Positions 43,366 through 51,905 of a stretch of 64,000 nucleotides of DNA are shown piece by piece. The stretch is from Hymenobacter jeongseonensis. GTDB taxonomy: Bacteria > Bacteroidota > Bacteroidia > Cytophagales > Hymenobacteraceae. Made by a program: the position numbers and the translations under genes. The notes under the pieces were generated by a model that ran no database searches, was not told the DNA's origin, and worked only from the letters and a program-made list of their open reading frames with translations. The stretch covers positions 124,001 to 188,000 of the forward strand of contig NZ_JADQDQ010000001.1 of assembly GCF_015694725.1 (NCBI RefSeq). Reading direction: 5' to 3'. Position 1 is the stretch's first letter; every line of letters begins with the position of its first letter.

Positions 43366-43860
43366 ATGAACAGCCACCCGCCGGTGGGGCCTCCCCACCA
43401 CGAATCTCCGCCCGGCGAATTGCACCACGAAGCCCCCGGCATCGAGTTCATGGTGGAGGACGTGCCCGCTTTCGAGCTGGCCGATGCGGAAGAGCTTGTT
43501 GGGTGGATTGAGCGCGTGGCGGCCGTACACGAGCACCGCATTGTGCAGCTCACGTACATATTCTGCTCCGACGACTACCTGCATCAGCTCAACGTCGAGT
43601 ACCTCGACCACGACACCCTCACCGATGTCATCACGTTCGATAATTCGGACGATGCCGATATTTTAGAAGGCGACATTTTCATTAGCGTGGAGCGGGTGCG
43701 CGAAAACGCCCAAGACTTGGGCGTGAGTTTCCGCGACGAATTGCACCGCGTCATGATTCACGGCGTGCTGCACCTGCTCGGCTACCACGACAAGGACCTG
43801 CTGAGCCAGACGGCCATGCGGGCCAAAGAAGACCACTGCTTGTCGTTGCGCACGTTTTAG
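43366..43860 (+). CDS. ybeY: Endoribonuclease YbeY (rRNA maturation)
   Basis: 164 aa. The core fits the UPF0054 family: YIFCSDDYLHQLNVEYLDHD, TDVITFDNS, GDIFISVERV and the metal site IHGVLHLLGYHDKD. YbeY acts in 16S rRNA 3' maturation and ribosome quality control in the cytoplasm. The usual motif H-x3-H-x5-H is H132-x3-H136-x4-H141 here, one residue short. The first 25 residues are a His/Pro-rich extension not found in E. coli YbeY; an internal start is possible (Met29). Confidence 0.92.
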   Translation: MNSHPPVGPPHHESPPGELHHEAPGIEFMVEDVPAFELADAEELVGWIERVAAVHEHRIVQLTYIFCSDDYLHQLNVEYLDHDTLTDVITFDNSDDADILEGDIFISVERVRENAQDLGVSFRDELHRVMIHGVLHLLGYHDKDLLSQTAMRAKEDHCLSLRTF

Positions 43861-43884
43861 GGCAGTCTTATCTTCGAAACCACT

Positions 43885-43909
43885 CAACGCCCGCTTTTCG
43901 CGGGCGTTG
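43885..43909 (+). terminator. Hairpin after ybeY, weak terminator
   Basis: CAACGCCCGC / GCGGGCGTTG with a 5-base loop. No T-tract, so it may only slow transcription or stabilise the 3' end. Confidence 0.5.
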
Positions 43910-43965
43910 GCATTGCCACCCCGACTGGTTGCGGCAATTGCGCCGTCGTTGTTTGTTTCCGTTTT

Positions 43966-44691
43966 ATGTCCGCTTCCTCTTCTGTGCCAGCCTTCATTCG
44001 GGGAGAAGCGTTGGATTTTTACCTGGGCCGGGGCTACTACCGCATGCAGCAGGACTTGTTCACCTGCCAGTTTGTGCCCTTCGATGGCCGCATTTACACC
44101 GCTCACTGGCTGCGCGTGGTGCTGGCCAACATGCAATGGGGCCCCGAACAGCGCCGGCTGATGCGGCGCAATGCCCGCTTTGCAGCCACCATCCAGCCAC
44201 TTCGCCTCAGCGCTGAGCACGAAGAACTTTACGCCCGTTACCGAAACGCCATTACGTTCGATGCCGCGCCCACCGTGGAGGCCGTATTACTGGGCGGCGA
44301 GGAGCACAACGTTTTCAATACCTACGTCATCGAGCTGCGCGATGCCAACCGACTCGTAGCCGTCGGCATTTTCGACCGCGGCGACCGCAGCCTGGCCGGC
44401 ATCCTCAATTTCTACGACCCCGCCTATCGGCAGCACAGCCTGGGCAAGTACCTGTTGCTGCTAAAAGCCGATTACGCCCGCCGCCTGCAGCTGGACTATT
44501 ACTACCCCGGCTATCTGGTGCACGATTATCCCAAGTTCGACTACAAGTTGTTTCTCAGCCCAACTGCTACGGAAGTATTCGACAACGTGAGCGGCCACTG
44601 GCAGCTCTTTTCCTGGGACGCCGTGGCGGCTCATTCGGCGGAGTTGCTGGCCGACTGGCTACCCGAAGAGTTGCGCGGACAGACGCAATAA
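43966..44691 (+). CDS. Arginyl-tRNA--protein transferase-like (ATE/Bpt C-terminal domain) protein
   Basis: 241 aa. Similarity by pattern to the C-terminal half of ATE1/Bpt: YLGRGYYRMQQDLFTCQF, LYARYRNAI, ILNFYDPAYRQHSLGKYLLL and LDYYYPGYLV. These transferases add Arg or Leu from aminoacyl-tRNA to protein N-termini, marking them for ClpS/ClpAP degradation. The N-terminal Cys-rich motif of full ATE is missing, so the substrate is unsure. Confidence 0.75.
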   Translation: MSASSSVPAFIRGEALDFYLGRGYYRMQQDLFTCQFVPFDGRIYTAHWLRVVLANMQWGPEQRRLMRRNARFAATIQPLRLSAEHEELYARYRNAITFDAAPTVEAVLLGGEEHNVFNTYVIELRDANRLVAVGIFDRGDRSLAGILNFYDPAYRQHSLGKYLLLLKADYARRLQLDYYYPGYLVHDYPKFDYKLFLSPTATEVFDNVSGHWQLFSWDAVAAHSAELLADWLPEELRGQTQ

Positions 44692-44792
44692 GTGGCCCGT
44701 GTCATGCTAAGCCGAACATTCCGGCGGCGAATTTCCCCGGCGAAACGCTTCGCTACGGCTCTGCTTTAACCCAAATTCTTACATCCACAACT

Positions 44793-44808
44793 CGTTTCAC
44801 GTGAAACG
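44793..44808. other. parS-type ParB binding site
   Basis: CGTTTCACGTGAAACG, a perfect 16 bp palindrome. It contains the 14 bp core of the known parS consensus TGTTTCACGTGAAACA, differing only in the symmetric outermost pair. It is intergenic, between the ATE-like gene and mnmG. parS sites lie near the chromosome origin, where ParB loads to direct segregation. parA and parB are not in the window. Confidence 0.88.
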
Positions 44809-44829
44809 GGCTGCGGGTTTTTGATTTCG

Positions 44830-44837
44830 TAATTTTG
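44830..44837 (+). promoter_or_regulatory. -7 promoter element for mnmG
   Basis: TAATTTTG, exact TAnnTTTG, 110 bp before ATG 44948, and 22 bp after the parS palindrome. Confidence 0.5.
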
Positions 44838-44947
44838 CGGGCACTACTGCTGGAACGCACCAAGCGGCCTCCGGCGTTGAACTGTTTCTATTACCGCGCC
44901 TTCCTGCGGTTATCTATACCGAATGCGCCCGGGCGCGTGCTTCCATT

Positions 44948-46816
44948 ATGTTTCAGCAAGAAGATTACGACGTCATTGTAGTAGGAGCGGGCCACGCCGG
45001 CTGCGAAGCCGCTGCCGCCGCCGCCAACCTCGGCTCGAAAGTGCTGCTGGTGACGATGAACATGAACACCATCGCCCAGATGTCGTGCAACCCGGCCATG
45101 GGCGGCGTGGCCAAGGGCCAGATTGTGCGCGAAATTGACGCGCTGGGCGGCCAGTCGGGCATCATCACCGACCAGACCATGATTCAGTTTCGGATGCTGA
45201 ACCGCTCGAAGGGCCCCGCCATGTGGAGCCCGCGCGCGCAAAGCGACCGCATGCGCTTCGCCGAAGCCTGGCGCCTGACGCTGGAAGGCATCGCCAACGT
45301 GGACTTCTGGCAGGAAGCCGTGACGGGCATCGTGGTGGAAAATGATACCGTAGTAGGCGTGAAAACCCAGCTCGGCATTGAGTTTCGGGGCAAGTCGGTG
45401 GTGCTCACCAACGGCACCTTCCTGAACGGCCTCATCCACATTGGCGAGAAGAATTTTGGGGGTGGCCGGGCGGCCGAGAAGGGCAGCCGCGGCATCACCG
45501 AGCAGCTTTTGGAGCTAGGCTTTGAAGCCGGGCGCATGAAAACCGGCACTCCGCCCCGCGTGGACGGCCGCAGCCTGGATTATTCCAAAATGGAAGTGCA
45601 GGGCGGCGACGAGGTGCCCAGCAAATTTTCCTACCTCGACACGCCGCGCCTCACGCAGCAGCGCCCCTGCTACATCACCTACACCAACGAGCGGGTGCAC
45701 GACATCCTGCGCGAGGGCTTCGAGAAGTCGCCCATGTTCCAAGGCCGCATCAAGGGCCTGGGGCCGCGCTACTGCCCCAGCGTGGAGGACAAAATCAACC
45801 GCTTCGCCGACAAGGACCGCCACCAGATTTTCGTGGAGCCCGAGGGCTGGAGCACCGTGGAATGCTACATCAACGGTTTTTCGAGCAGCCTGCCTGAGGA
45901 CGTGCAGTACCGCGCCCTGCGCGAAATTGCGGGCTTCGAGAACGCCAAGATGTTCCGCCCCGGCTACGCCATCGAGTACGACTTCTTCCCGCCGACCCAG
46001 CTTTCGCTCACGCTCGAAACCAAGCTGATTTCGGGCTTGTACTTCGCGGGCCAAATTAACGGCACCACCGGCTATGAGGAAGCCGCCTGCCAGGGATTGA
46101 TGGCCGGTATCAACGCCCACAACAAGGTGCATGGCAAGGCGCCCTTCGTTCTGAAAAGGAGCGAAGCCTACATCGGCGTGCTCATTGATGACCTGGTGAA
46201 CAAGGGTACCGACGAGCCTTACCGCATGTTCACGAGCCGGGCGGAGCACCGCATTTTGCTGCGCCAAGACAACGCCGACCTGCGCCTCACGCCGCTGGGC
46301 CACGAGTTGGGGTTGGCCTCGGATGAACGGTTGGAGCGGGTGCGGATGAAGGAAGCGCAAGCGGCGGATTTGGCCGAGCTGCTTCAAAAGTTTGCCATTG
46401 AGACGGCCGAAATCAACCCACTACTTACAGAATTGGGTTCGGCTGAAATTCATGAGAAGACCCGCGCCGTGAACCTGCTGCGCCGGCCCAACGTGGAGTT
46501 GGCCGACCTGCGCCGCGCCCTGCCTGCCTTGGATGCAGCCCTGGTGTCTTTCGATGCGGAAGCCCTGGAGCAAGCCATTATCAACATCAAGTACGAAACG
46601 TATTTACAGAAAGAGCACCAGCAGGCAGCCCGCCAGCAGGAGTTAGAGAATTTCGTAATTCAGGGCCGGCTGGACTACCGGGCCATGCCCGCGCTCAGCC
46701 ACGAGGCCCGCGAAAAGCTGCTCAAAATCCAGCCTGAAACCATTGGGCAGGCCTCGCGCATCAGCGGCATCTCGCCCGCCGATGTGTCGGTGCTGATGGT
46801 GTATTTGGGTCGGTAA
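44948..46816 (+). CDS. mnmG: tRNA uridine-5-carboxymethylaminomethyl synthesis enzyme MnmG (GidA)
   Basis: 622 aa, full length. The FAD-binding motif [12 protein letters not shown] (residues 11-22) opens the protein, followed by [57 protein letters not shown] (family signature) and [17 protein letters not shown]. With MnmE it modifies U34 of certain tRNAs. mnmG is often near the chromosome origin, consistent with the parS upstream and the DnaA-box region downstream. A family B repeat starts 2 nt after the stop. Confidence 0.97.
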   Translation: MFQQEDYDVIVVGAGHAGCEAAAAAANLGSKVLLVTMNMNTIAQMSCNPAMGGVAKGQIVREIDALGGQSGIITDQTMIQFRMLNRSKGPAMWSPRAQSDRMRFAEAWRLTLEGIANVDFWQEAVTGIVVENDTVVGVKTQLGIEFRGKSVVLTNGTFLNGLIHIGEKNFGGGRAAEKGSRGITEQLLELGFEAGRMKTGTPPRVDGRSLDYSKMEVQGGDEVPSKFSYLDTPRLTQQRPCYITYTNERVHDILREGFEKSPMFQGRIKGLGPRYCPSVEDKINRFADKDRHQIFVEPEGWSTVECYINGFSSSLPEDVQYRALREIAGFENAKMFRPGYAIEYDFFPPTQLSLTLETKLISGLYFAGQINGTTGYEEAACQGLMAGINAHNKVHGKAPFVLKRSEAYIGVLIDDLVNKGTDEPYRMFTSRAEHRILLRQDNADLRLTPLGHELGLASDERLERVRMKEAQAADLAELLQKFAIETAEINPLLTELGSAEIHEKTRAVNLLRRPNVELADLRRALPALDAALVSFDAEALEQAIINIKYETYLQKEHQQAARQQELENFVIQGRLDYRAMPALSHEAREKLLKIQPETIGQASRISGISPADVSVLMVYLGR

Positions 46817-46818
46817 TA

Positions 46819-46882
46819 TGTAGCGCGGACTTTTAGTCCGCGAGTAGATTGGTTCGCTCGCAGACTAAAAGTCCGCGCTACT
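46819..46882. repeat. Family B inverted repeat
   Basis: About 64 bp; arms TGTAGCGCGGACTTTTAG and CTAAAAGTCCGCGCTAC, nearly identical to 39149-39225 but with a shorter loop (about 26 bp). It starts 2 nt after the mnmG stop. Confidence 0.92.
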
Positions 46883-46963
46883 TAAAATCTTGCGAACTTT
46901 GCCGGGCTATGAAATTTGCTGCGCCGTTTGAGTAACGGTCAGTTCTGCCTTTTAGAAGTATCC

Positions 46964-47869
46964 GTGTCCTACGAACGATTAGAAAGCTGCCCGGTGTGCG
47001 GCAAACCCGAGTTTCGCAACAAGCTGGTGGTGGAGGATAAAACCGTGAGCCACGAAAGCTTTGCCATTGTGCAGTGCGCGGGCTGCACCTTTCAGTTCAC
47101 CAACCCTCGGCCCGGCGCGGCCGACATTGGCCGCTACTACGAGTCGGACGCCTACGTGTCGCACAACAGCGACGCGGCGGGTCTGGTAAACCAGGCCTAC
47201 AAAGTGGCCCGGTTTTTCACCATGCGCCGCAAGGTGAGCTTGCTGAATAAGTACGCGCCCCGCCGGGGCAAGCTGTTGGATTACGGCTGCGGCACGGGCC
47301 ATTTTCTGGCCGCGGCCAAGGCCGCGGGCTGGCAGGTAGCGGGCCTGGAGCCCAGCCCGCGCGCCCGGCAAGAGGCCAGCCAGCGCCTCGGCCAACCCAT
47401 CGGCGAGCCGGATTTGGCGGCGTTTGAGCCCGGCACTTTCGATACCATCACCCTCTGGCACGTGCTCGAACACGTGCACACCCTCAACGAAACCCTGGCC
47501 CAGCTCACGGCGCTGCTCAAGCCCGATGGCGTGATGCTGATTGCCGTGCCCAACGTGGAGAGCCTCGACGCCCAGCACTACCGCGAGCTATGGGCGGCCT
47601 ACGACGTGCCCCGGCACCTCTACCACTTCGCTCCAAAAACCATGGCCCAGCTGCTGAAAAAGCACAAATTGGTCATCGGCGATACTCTGCCCATGCCGCT
47701 TGATGCTTACTATGTGAGCATGCTTAGCGAAAAGCACAAGGCCGAGCGCGCCGGTGGCCTGCTCACGGTGCTGAAGGCAGGCTACAAATCCAACCAATAC
47801 GCGGCGCAGCACGAAGGGCAGTATTCGAGCCTGCTGTACGTGGCGCGTCGGCGCACCCCGGCGGCCTGA
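46964..47869 (+). CDS. Class I SAM-dependent methyltransferase with N-terminal zinc-binding motif
   Basis: 301 aa from GTG 46964 (VSYERLESCPVCG), chosen because the CPVCG zinc motif usually lies about 8 residues from the start; TTG 46916 is an alternative. Two CxxC pairs (CPVC, CAGC) are followed by a methyltransferase domain with motif I LLDYGCGTGHFLAA and WHVLEHVHTL. The type resembles Ubi/SpsC-like enzymes acting on sugars or quinones. A tiny frame at 46909-46935 (8 codons) precedes it. The stop overlaps the next start by one base. Confidence 0.88.
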   Translation: MSYERLESCPVCGKPEFRNKLVVEDKTVSHESFAIVQCAGCTFQFTNPRPGAADIGRYYESDAYVSHNSDAAGLVNQAYKVARFFTMRRKVSLLNKYAPRRGKLLDYGCGTGHFLAAAKAAGWQVAGLEPSPRARQEASQRLGQPIGEPDLAAFEPGTFDTITLWHVLEHVHTLNETLAQLTALLKPDGVMLIAVPNVESLDAQHYRELWAAYDVPRHLYHFAPKTMAQLLKKHKLVIGDTLPMPLDAYYVSMLSEKHKAERAGGLLTVLKAGYKSNQYAAQHEGQYSSLLYVARRRTPAA

Positions 47870-48150
47870 TGCGGCGGGCGGCACGGTTTGGGCTGCTATT
47901 GGCGTTGGGAGCGGCAGGGCTGCCGGTGGCGCAGGCCCAAACCGTGCCACCCGCCCCAGCAGCGCTACCAGGGGCCGACTCGGTGAAAATCCCGCCGCCC
48001 ACCTTTGTAGTTGATACTGCCCGCAGCGTGGCCGTCGTTACGGCCGAGCCCAGCGAGGTCGTGACCCGCCCGCTGGCGTGGCGCATCGGCGCCGCCATTC
48101 TTGTGCTTACCCTCACCACCTTGCTGTTGTATAATGTCCGTTCGCGCTGA
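47869..48150 (+). CDS. Small signal-peptide/TM protein, unknown
   Basis: 93 aa. A signal peptide (MRRAARFGLLLALGAAGLPVAQAQ), a Pro/Val-rich extracytoplasmic segment, and a C-terminal membrane helix (IGAAILVLTLTTLLLYNV). It is wedged between the methyltransferase and the Ig-like lipoprotein with overlaps of 1 and 17 bp, so the three genes form an operon. I recognise no family. Confidence 0.75.
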   Translation: MRRAARFGLLLALGAAGLPVAQAQTVPPAPAALPGADSVKIPPPTFVVDTARSVAVVTAEPSEVVTRPLAWRIGAAILVLTLTTLLLYNVRSR

Positions 48151-49762
48151 ATTGCTGGCTATGCTGGCGCTGGTTGCCCTGCTTGAAAGCTGCGCCGCCG
48201 TGGCCCCGCCCCTGGGCGGCCCGCGCGACCGCACGCCGCCGCGCCGCATCAGCAGCTCGCCCGATAGCGCGGCCCGCAACGTGAAGCAGCAGTTCGTGCG
48301 CCTGGAATTTTCGGAGCCCGTCGTCACAAAGGAGCTCAGCAAAAACCTGCTCATCACGCCCCAGCTGGCCGCCGACAATCCCTACAAGCTGCGCGAGGAC
48401 CGCAACTCCATCACCTTACTTTTCGAGAAGCCGCTCGACCCCAATACCACCTACAGCATCAATTTCCGGGATGCCGTGGTGGACATTACCGAGGGCTTGC
48501 CGGCCAAAAACGCTTTTATCAACTTCAGCACCGGCGCCGTGCTCGATTCGGGCAAGGTGAGCGGCACCGTCACCGATTTGCTCACGGCCAAACCCGTAGC
48601 CGAGGCCAGCATCGGCCTGTTCCGCGCCGCTGACACGGCCGGGGTGCGCCGCGGCCGGCCCTACTATTCAGTGCTTACCGACAAGGAGGGCAAATTCAGT
48701 CTGGGGTTTCTCAAAGCCGGGCCGTATAAGCTGTACGCTGTAGCCGATAAGAACAACAACGGCCGCTTCGACGACGGCGAGAAAATTGCCTACCTGCCCG
48801 CGCCCGTCACCATTGCCGGCGACAGCAGCCGACCGGTTTCCTTGGTGCTCACCCAACCCGACCAGCGCCCGCCGCTTTCCACCACCCGCCAGTACACCCC
48901 CACGCAGCTGCGCCTGAGCTTCAACGAAGGCTTGCGGTCGGCCGCCCTGGCGCCGGTGGGCGCGGCCTCGGCGGCCGTGGCCGAAGCCGTGCTGCTCACG
49001 GACCGCGGCAAGAGCGTCGTCATTTTTAAAACCCCGGCCGTGGGGGATGGCCGGTTCCTGCTCACCGCCACCGACAGCACCGGCAACGTGCTCCGCGATA
49101 CCCTCAATCTGAAGTTTCCGGTGCCCGCCGCCACGGCCAAGAAGGTTGCCGTTTCGGCCCTGTATTCGGTAGAGGGCAGCCCGCGCGCGGTGTACCCGGA
49201 GGGGCAAGTCAAGTTCGTGTTTGCCGTGCCGGTGCGTATGGCTGCCGATAAGCCCTTCGGCACAATCATCGAAGACTCGACCAAGCGCCGCGCCCTGCGC
49301 CTGCCCGCCGATGGCACCCTCAACGCCGACCGCACCCAACTCGCCGTTCGTTTCAAATCGAAGGCCAAAACCCGCCTCGAAATCGTCCTCGACAGCTCAG
49401 CCATTACCGCCATCACCGGCGAGCGGCTGCGGCTGCGGCCCCTGCGCCTGGACATCAGCGAACAGGACGTTTCCAACAGCCTGTCCGGCACCATCACCAC
49501 CAAAGAGAAGAATTTTGAGCTGCAATTGCTGGATGAGAAGCTGCAGGTCGTGGCCAGCCTGGTGTCGCCCAAAGGCTCGTATTCATTTTCGGACCTTGCG
49601 CCGGGCATTTACCGCCTGCGCGTGCTGATTGACCGCGACGGCGACGGCAAGTGGCGCAACGGCGACCCCAACCTGTTGCTGCCCCCCGAACCAGTATTTC
49701 TCGACCCTAGGCCCCAGCAGGTGCGGGCCGGCTTCGACATTGTGACGCCGCTGGCTTTTTAA
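48134..49762 (+). CDS. Ig-like domain lipoprotein
   Basis: 542 aa from ATG 48134, 17 bp inside the previous gene. The lipobox is LLESC (Cys19). Residues 30-130 form a Big_5-type Ig-like domain (PPLGGPRDRTPPRR, FVRLEFSEPVV, NTTYSINFRDAVVDI). A prealbumin/CarboxypepD-like module follows (GTVTDLLTAKPVAEASIGLF, VLTDKEGKFSLGFLKAGPYKLYAV), then more beta-rich regions with a closing module (LRVLIDRDGDGKWRNGD). Common in Bacteroidota as an envelope lipoprotein of unknown role. Confidence 0.88.
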   Translation: MSVRAELLAMLALVALLESCAAVAPPLGGPRDRTPPRRISSSPDSAARNVKQQFVRLEFSEPVVTKELSKNLLITPQLAADNPYKLREDRNSITLLFEKPLDPNTTYSINFRDAVVDITEGLPAKNAFINFSTGAVLDSGKVSGTVTDLLTAKPVAEASIGLFRAADTAGVRRGRPYYSVLTDKEGKFSLGFLKAGPYKLYAVADKNNNGRFDDGEKIAYLPAPVTIAGDSSRPVSLVLTQPDQRPPLSTTRQYTPTQLRLSFNEGLRSAALAPVGAASAAVAEAVLLTDRGKSVVIFKTPAVGDGRFLLTATDSTGNVLRDTLNLKFPVPAATAKKVAVSALYSVEGSPRAVYPEGQVKFVFAVPVRMAADKPFGTIIEDSTKRRALRLPADGTLNADRTQLAVRFKSKAKTRLEIVLDSSAITAITGERLRLRPLRLDISEQDVSNSLSGTITTKEKNFELQLLDEKLQVVASLVSPKGSYSFSDLAPGIYRLRVLIDRDGDGKWRNGDPNLLLPPEPVFLDPRPQQVRAGFDIVTPLAF

Positions 49763-49785
49763 AGCGGCCAACTCTCGCGTTAAAT

Positions 49786-49845
49786 ACCCTTCTTCTTCTT
49801 ATTCGGCTGCCCGCCCGGGCTGCTGGGGGAAGGAGAAGGGTTTTT
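49786..49845 (+). terminator. Rho-independent terminator with long stem
   Basis: CCCTTCTTCTTC pairs with GAAGGAGAAGGG (one wobble), enclosing GCCCGCCCGGGC, then TTTTT. Lies 25 bp after the Ig-like gene. Confidence 0.8.
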
Positions 49846-49943
49846 CATTTCGGCTTGCCCGTAGCGATGGTTGTTGCGGACTAACAGAATCTACGGGCGG
49901 ATTTGCCCCAGATACCACTTCATATAGCGGTTCTAACATGTTC

Positions 49944-50548
49944 AGTGGAAAAGTGGGTAAAGCCTCTGAAAACACTGAAACTGCCCGCACTTACCCACAT
50001 TCGTGGATAACTTATGGTCGTTTCCAGTTACTGACGGCCTTTTTGAGCGGTAATCCACCGGTTTTCCACGGGCTTTTCCACACGCCTTTTGGGCTGGGGG
50101 TAATTTCGGGGATAACCTGGGGGAAACAGGAAAGCTGAACGGGGATAAGTGGGGTAGAAGTTTTTTTGGTGATTCCGGGGCCCAGACAGGGGAAAACGGC
50201 GGGGGATAACCGGGGATAACTTCTGCACGCCAGACGGCCTTCCCACACACCCATTCTGCGGGGGACAATGAAAATGTGGAAAGCAGGGCGGGATGTTGAA
50301 AATGCAGATAAAGTGTTGACAAACAATATTTTGTTTTCCACAATGGTGGTGGATAGCACGTGGATAAGGCCCTGCTTACCCCCACGTTTTCCACGCTGGG
50401 GATAACCTCTCGAGCTTATCCACTTATCAACCGACCTAATGAGTGGAAACAAAGAGAGTTTTTTAGAAAAAAGATTTAACAAAAAATTAAGGTTGGGGAA
50501 AACCCGAATCGAAAGGTTGCTCCCGGTTAAAAAGGTTGCTCCCGAATC
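49944..50548. other. Candidate replication origin (oriC): DnaA-box cluster plus AT-rich block
   Basis: About 600 bp without genes, part of a 935 bp gene-free gap. One-mismatch DnaA boxes (consensus TTATCCACA or TGTGGATAA) lie at 49991 (TTACCCACA), 50002 (CGTGGATAA), 50074 (TTTTCCACA), 50334 (TTTTCCACA), 50359 (CGTGGATAA), 50397 (TGGGGATAA) and 50416 (TTATCCACT). Weaker GGGGATAA copies lie between them. A purine/AT-rich block at 50457-50495 follows and could be the unwinding element. A 14 bp direct repeat AAAGGTTGCTCCCG at 50512 and 50531 follows that. parS and mnmG lie 5 kb away. Confidence 0.7.
50457..50495. other. AT-rich block, candidate DNA unwinding element
   Basis: About 39 bp, nearly all A and T with a few G (GTTTTTTAGAAAAAAG, then TTAACAAAAAATTAAGG), in an otherwise GC-rich neighbourhood, placed directly after the last DnaA-like boxes (50397, 50416). 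This order is that of known bacterial origins. Confidence 0.55.
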
Positions 50549-50697
50549 AAGGGGTTGAGCGCCGGGCATTGATTTTGGGATTCGCTGCTAAAAAAGCAGT
50601 TCAGCTAGAAACCCAAATCAGCGCTTGCGGTAAAAGCCCGACATAGGCGCCGCCCGGGCCGTGTAGCCCGCCACCGGCACTTTCCGTATAGCGGCCA

Positions 50698-51192
50698 ATG
50701 CCATTCAACTACACCCTCGATTTCCACACCGTCGACTTCCGCCAGCACCCCGAGCTGTACCGCGTGGGCCGGGGCGAGCAGGGCGTGCTGCTGGTGCAGC
50801 CCTACAAGGGCGAAATCCTGCCCTTCTGGCGCTTCAAAGACGCCGCGGCAGCCACCGAGTCGTCGGAGACGATTTACGGCCTGTTTGAGGCTTATTTGAA
50901 GGCCGGGGATTTTGTGGGCGCCGACATGGCCCGCAAATTCATTCAGATGGGCTTTACCCGGGCCCGGCGCTACGCCAACCACCGCGGCGGCAAAAAATAC
51001 GACGGCCCTGTGCCCGACGACAAAAAAGGCCAGAGCGGCGCCCACGGCCGTGCCGAGCTGCCGCGCACCGCCCACCCCGATGTGGACAAGGTGGAAGCCG
51101 CGGCCATCTTCAAGCGCAAGTGGGACGAGGCCAAAGTCCACCCCGAGTACCTGCGCCAGAAAGAAGCCTTTCTGGAAAAATACGGGAAGTAG
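50698..51192 (+). CDS. DUF4385 family protein
   Basis: 164 aa. The whole length fits DUF4385 (YRVGRGEQGVLLVQPYKGEI, GADMARKFIQMGFTRARRYA, NHRGGKKYDG, IFKRKWDEAK). No signal peptide or membrane helix, many basic residues. Function unknown. It lies between two DnaA-box clusters, directly after the candidate origin. Confidence 0.9.
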   Translation: MPFNYTLDFHTVDFRQHPELYRVGRGEQGVLLVQPYKGEILPFWRFKDAAAATESSETIYGLFEAYLKAGDFVGADMARKFIQMGFTRARRYANHRGGKKYDGPVPDDKKGQSGAHGRAELPRTAHPDVDKVEAAAIFKRKWDEAKVHPEYLRQKEAFLEKYGK

Positions 51193-51202
51193 CGCGGCTG
51201 CC

Positions 51203-51210
51203 TACCTTTG
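51203..51210 (+). promoter_or_regulatory. -7 promoter element for the 51235 gene
   Basis: TACCTTTG, exact TAnnTTTG, 24 bp before ATG 51235. Confidence 0.6.
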
Positions 51211-51234
51211 CTACCTACCCTTCAACCCAACCCC

Positions 51235-51720
51235 ATGAACACCACGCAACCTTCGAGCATCGACGAAAACGAAATTATTCTGGGTACCGGCATGGGCCCG
51301 CTGCGCTTCGGCGCCACCATGGACGAGGTGCGCACCCTCGTGGGGGAACCCGAGGAAATCGAAGAGTCGGACGACGACGACGACTTCGAGCACCAAGCAT
51401 GGAACTACCACGAAGAAGACTACTTGCTCTCCCTCTACTTCGACCGCGAAGACGACTTCCGCCTGAGCTGCATCGAAACCGACAACCCCAACATTCGCCT
51501 CTTCGGCGAGGCCATTCACGGCAAAACTGTTGACGAGGTGAAGGCCCTGATGCAGCAGCACAACCAGCCCACGCCCGAGCTCGAAACCATGGAAGAAGGC
51601 GCCGTTCGCCTCTCCTACGAGAAGTCAATGATTGACTTATACTTTGAAGAAGGCCAGCTGCAATTCGTGAATTTTGGCGTCTTCATCAACGACGACATGG
51701 AAGTGCAATGGCCCAAATAA
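51235..51720 (+). CDS. Acidic hypothetical protein
   Basis: 161 aa from ATG 51235; nine upstream codons overlap the promoter and are rejected. Very acidic (EESDDDDDFEHQAW), with strands such as LRFGATMDEVRTLVG, YLLSLYFDREDDFRLSCIET, MIDLYFEEGQLQFVNFGVFI. The pattern of a short alpha/beta domain recalls SMI1-type or lipoprotein BamE-like folds, but no family can be named. Cytoplasmic by lack of signal. Two perfect DnaA boxes follow its stop. Confidence 0.75.
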   Translation: MNTTQPSSIDENEIILGTGMGPLRFGATMDEVRTLVGEPEEIEESDDDDDFEHQAWNYHEEDYLLSLYFDREDDFRLSCIETDNPNIRLFGEAIHGKTVDEVKALMQQHNQPTPELETMEEGAVRLSYEKSMIDLYFEEGQLQFVNFGVFINDDMEVQWPK

Positions 51721-51727
51721 GTCTGGG

Positions 51728-51798
51728 TTATCCACATTTGGGTGACTTTTGCCTGTGGATAAGTGGACAAGTGACTAAAAACAGTGGGGTTATCCCCC
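51728..51798. other. Second DnaA-box cluster with two perfect, inverted boxes
   Basis: TTATCCACA at 51728-51736 and TGTGGATAA at 51754-51762, both exact matches to the DnaA consensus, facing each other 17 bp apart. AGTGGACAA at 51762 and TTATCCCCC at 51790 are weaker. With the cluster at 49944-50548 it flanks two small genes, like a bipartite origin. Confidence 0.7.
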
Positions 51799-51849
51799 AA
51801 TTCTTGGGTTTTAATAGCAAGCGGTGATTTTGCTAATTAGCCGAGAATT

Positions 51850-51884
51850 AAAAAGGCTGCCCCGGTGAAGGGCAGCCTTTTTTG
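51850..51884. terminator. Bidirectional terminator
   Basis: AAAAAGGCTGCCC / GGGCAGCCTTTTTT around a 7-base loop, between the convergent 51235 gene and phosphate transporter. Confidence 0.92.
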
Positions 51885-51905
51885 TGTTTTGATTGGTCGA
51901 GCTTA

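Noticed and set aside
44701..44769. Possible further family A copy (GTCATGCTAAGC)
   Set aside because: Only the first 12 bases resemble the family; no matching right arm.
50012..50569. 185-codon minus-strand frame in the candidate origin
   Set aside because: Stop-poor because of repeated GGGGATAAC and TTATCC words; no signal, no domain, no start context; overlapping frames of equal quality exist.
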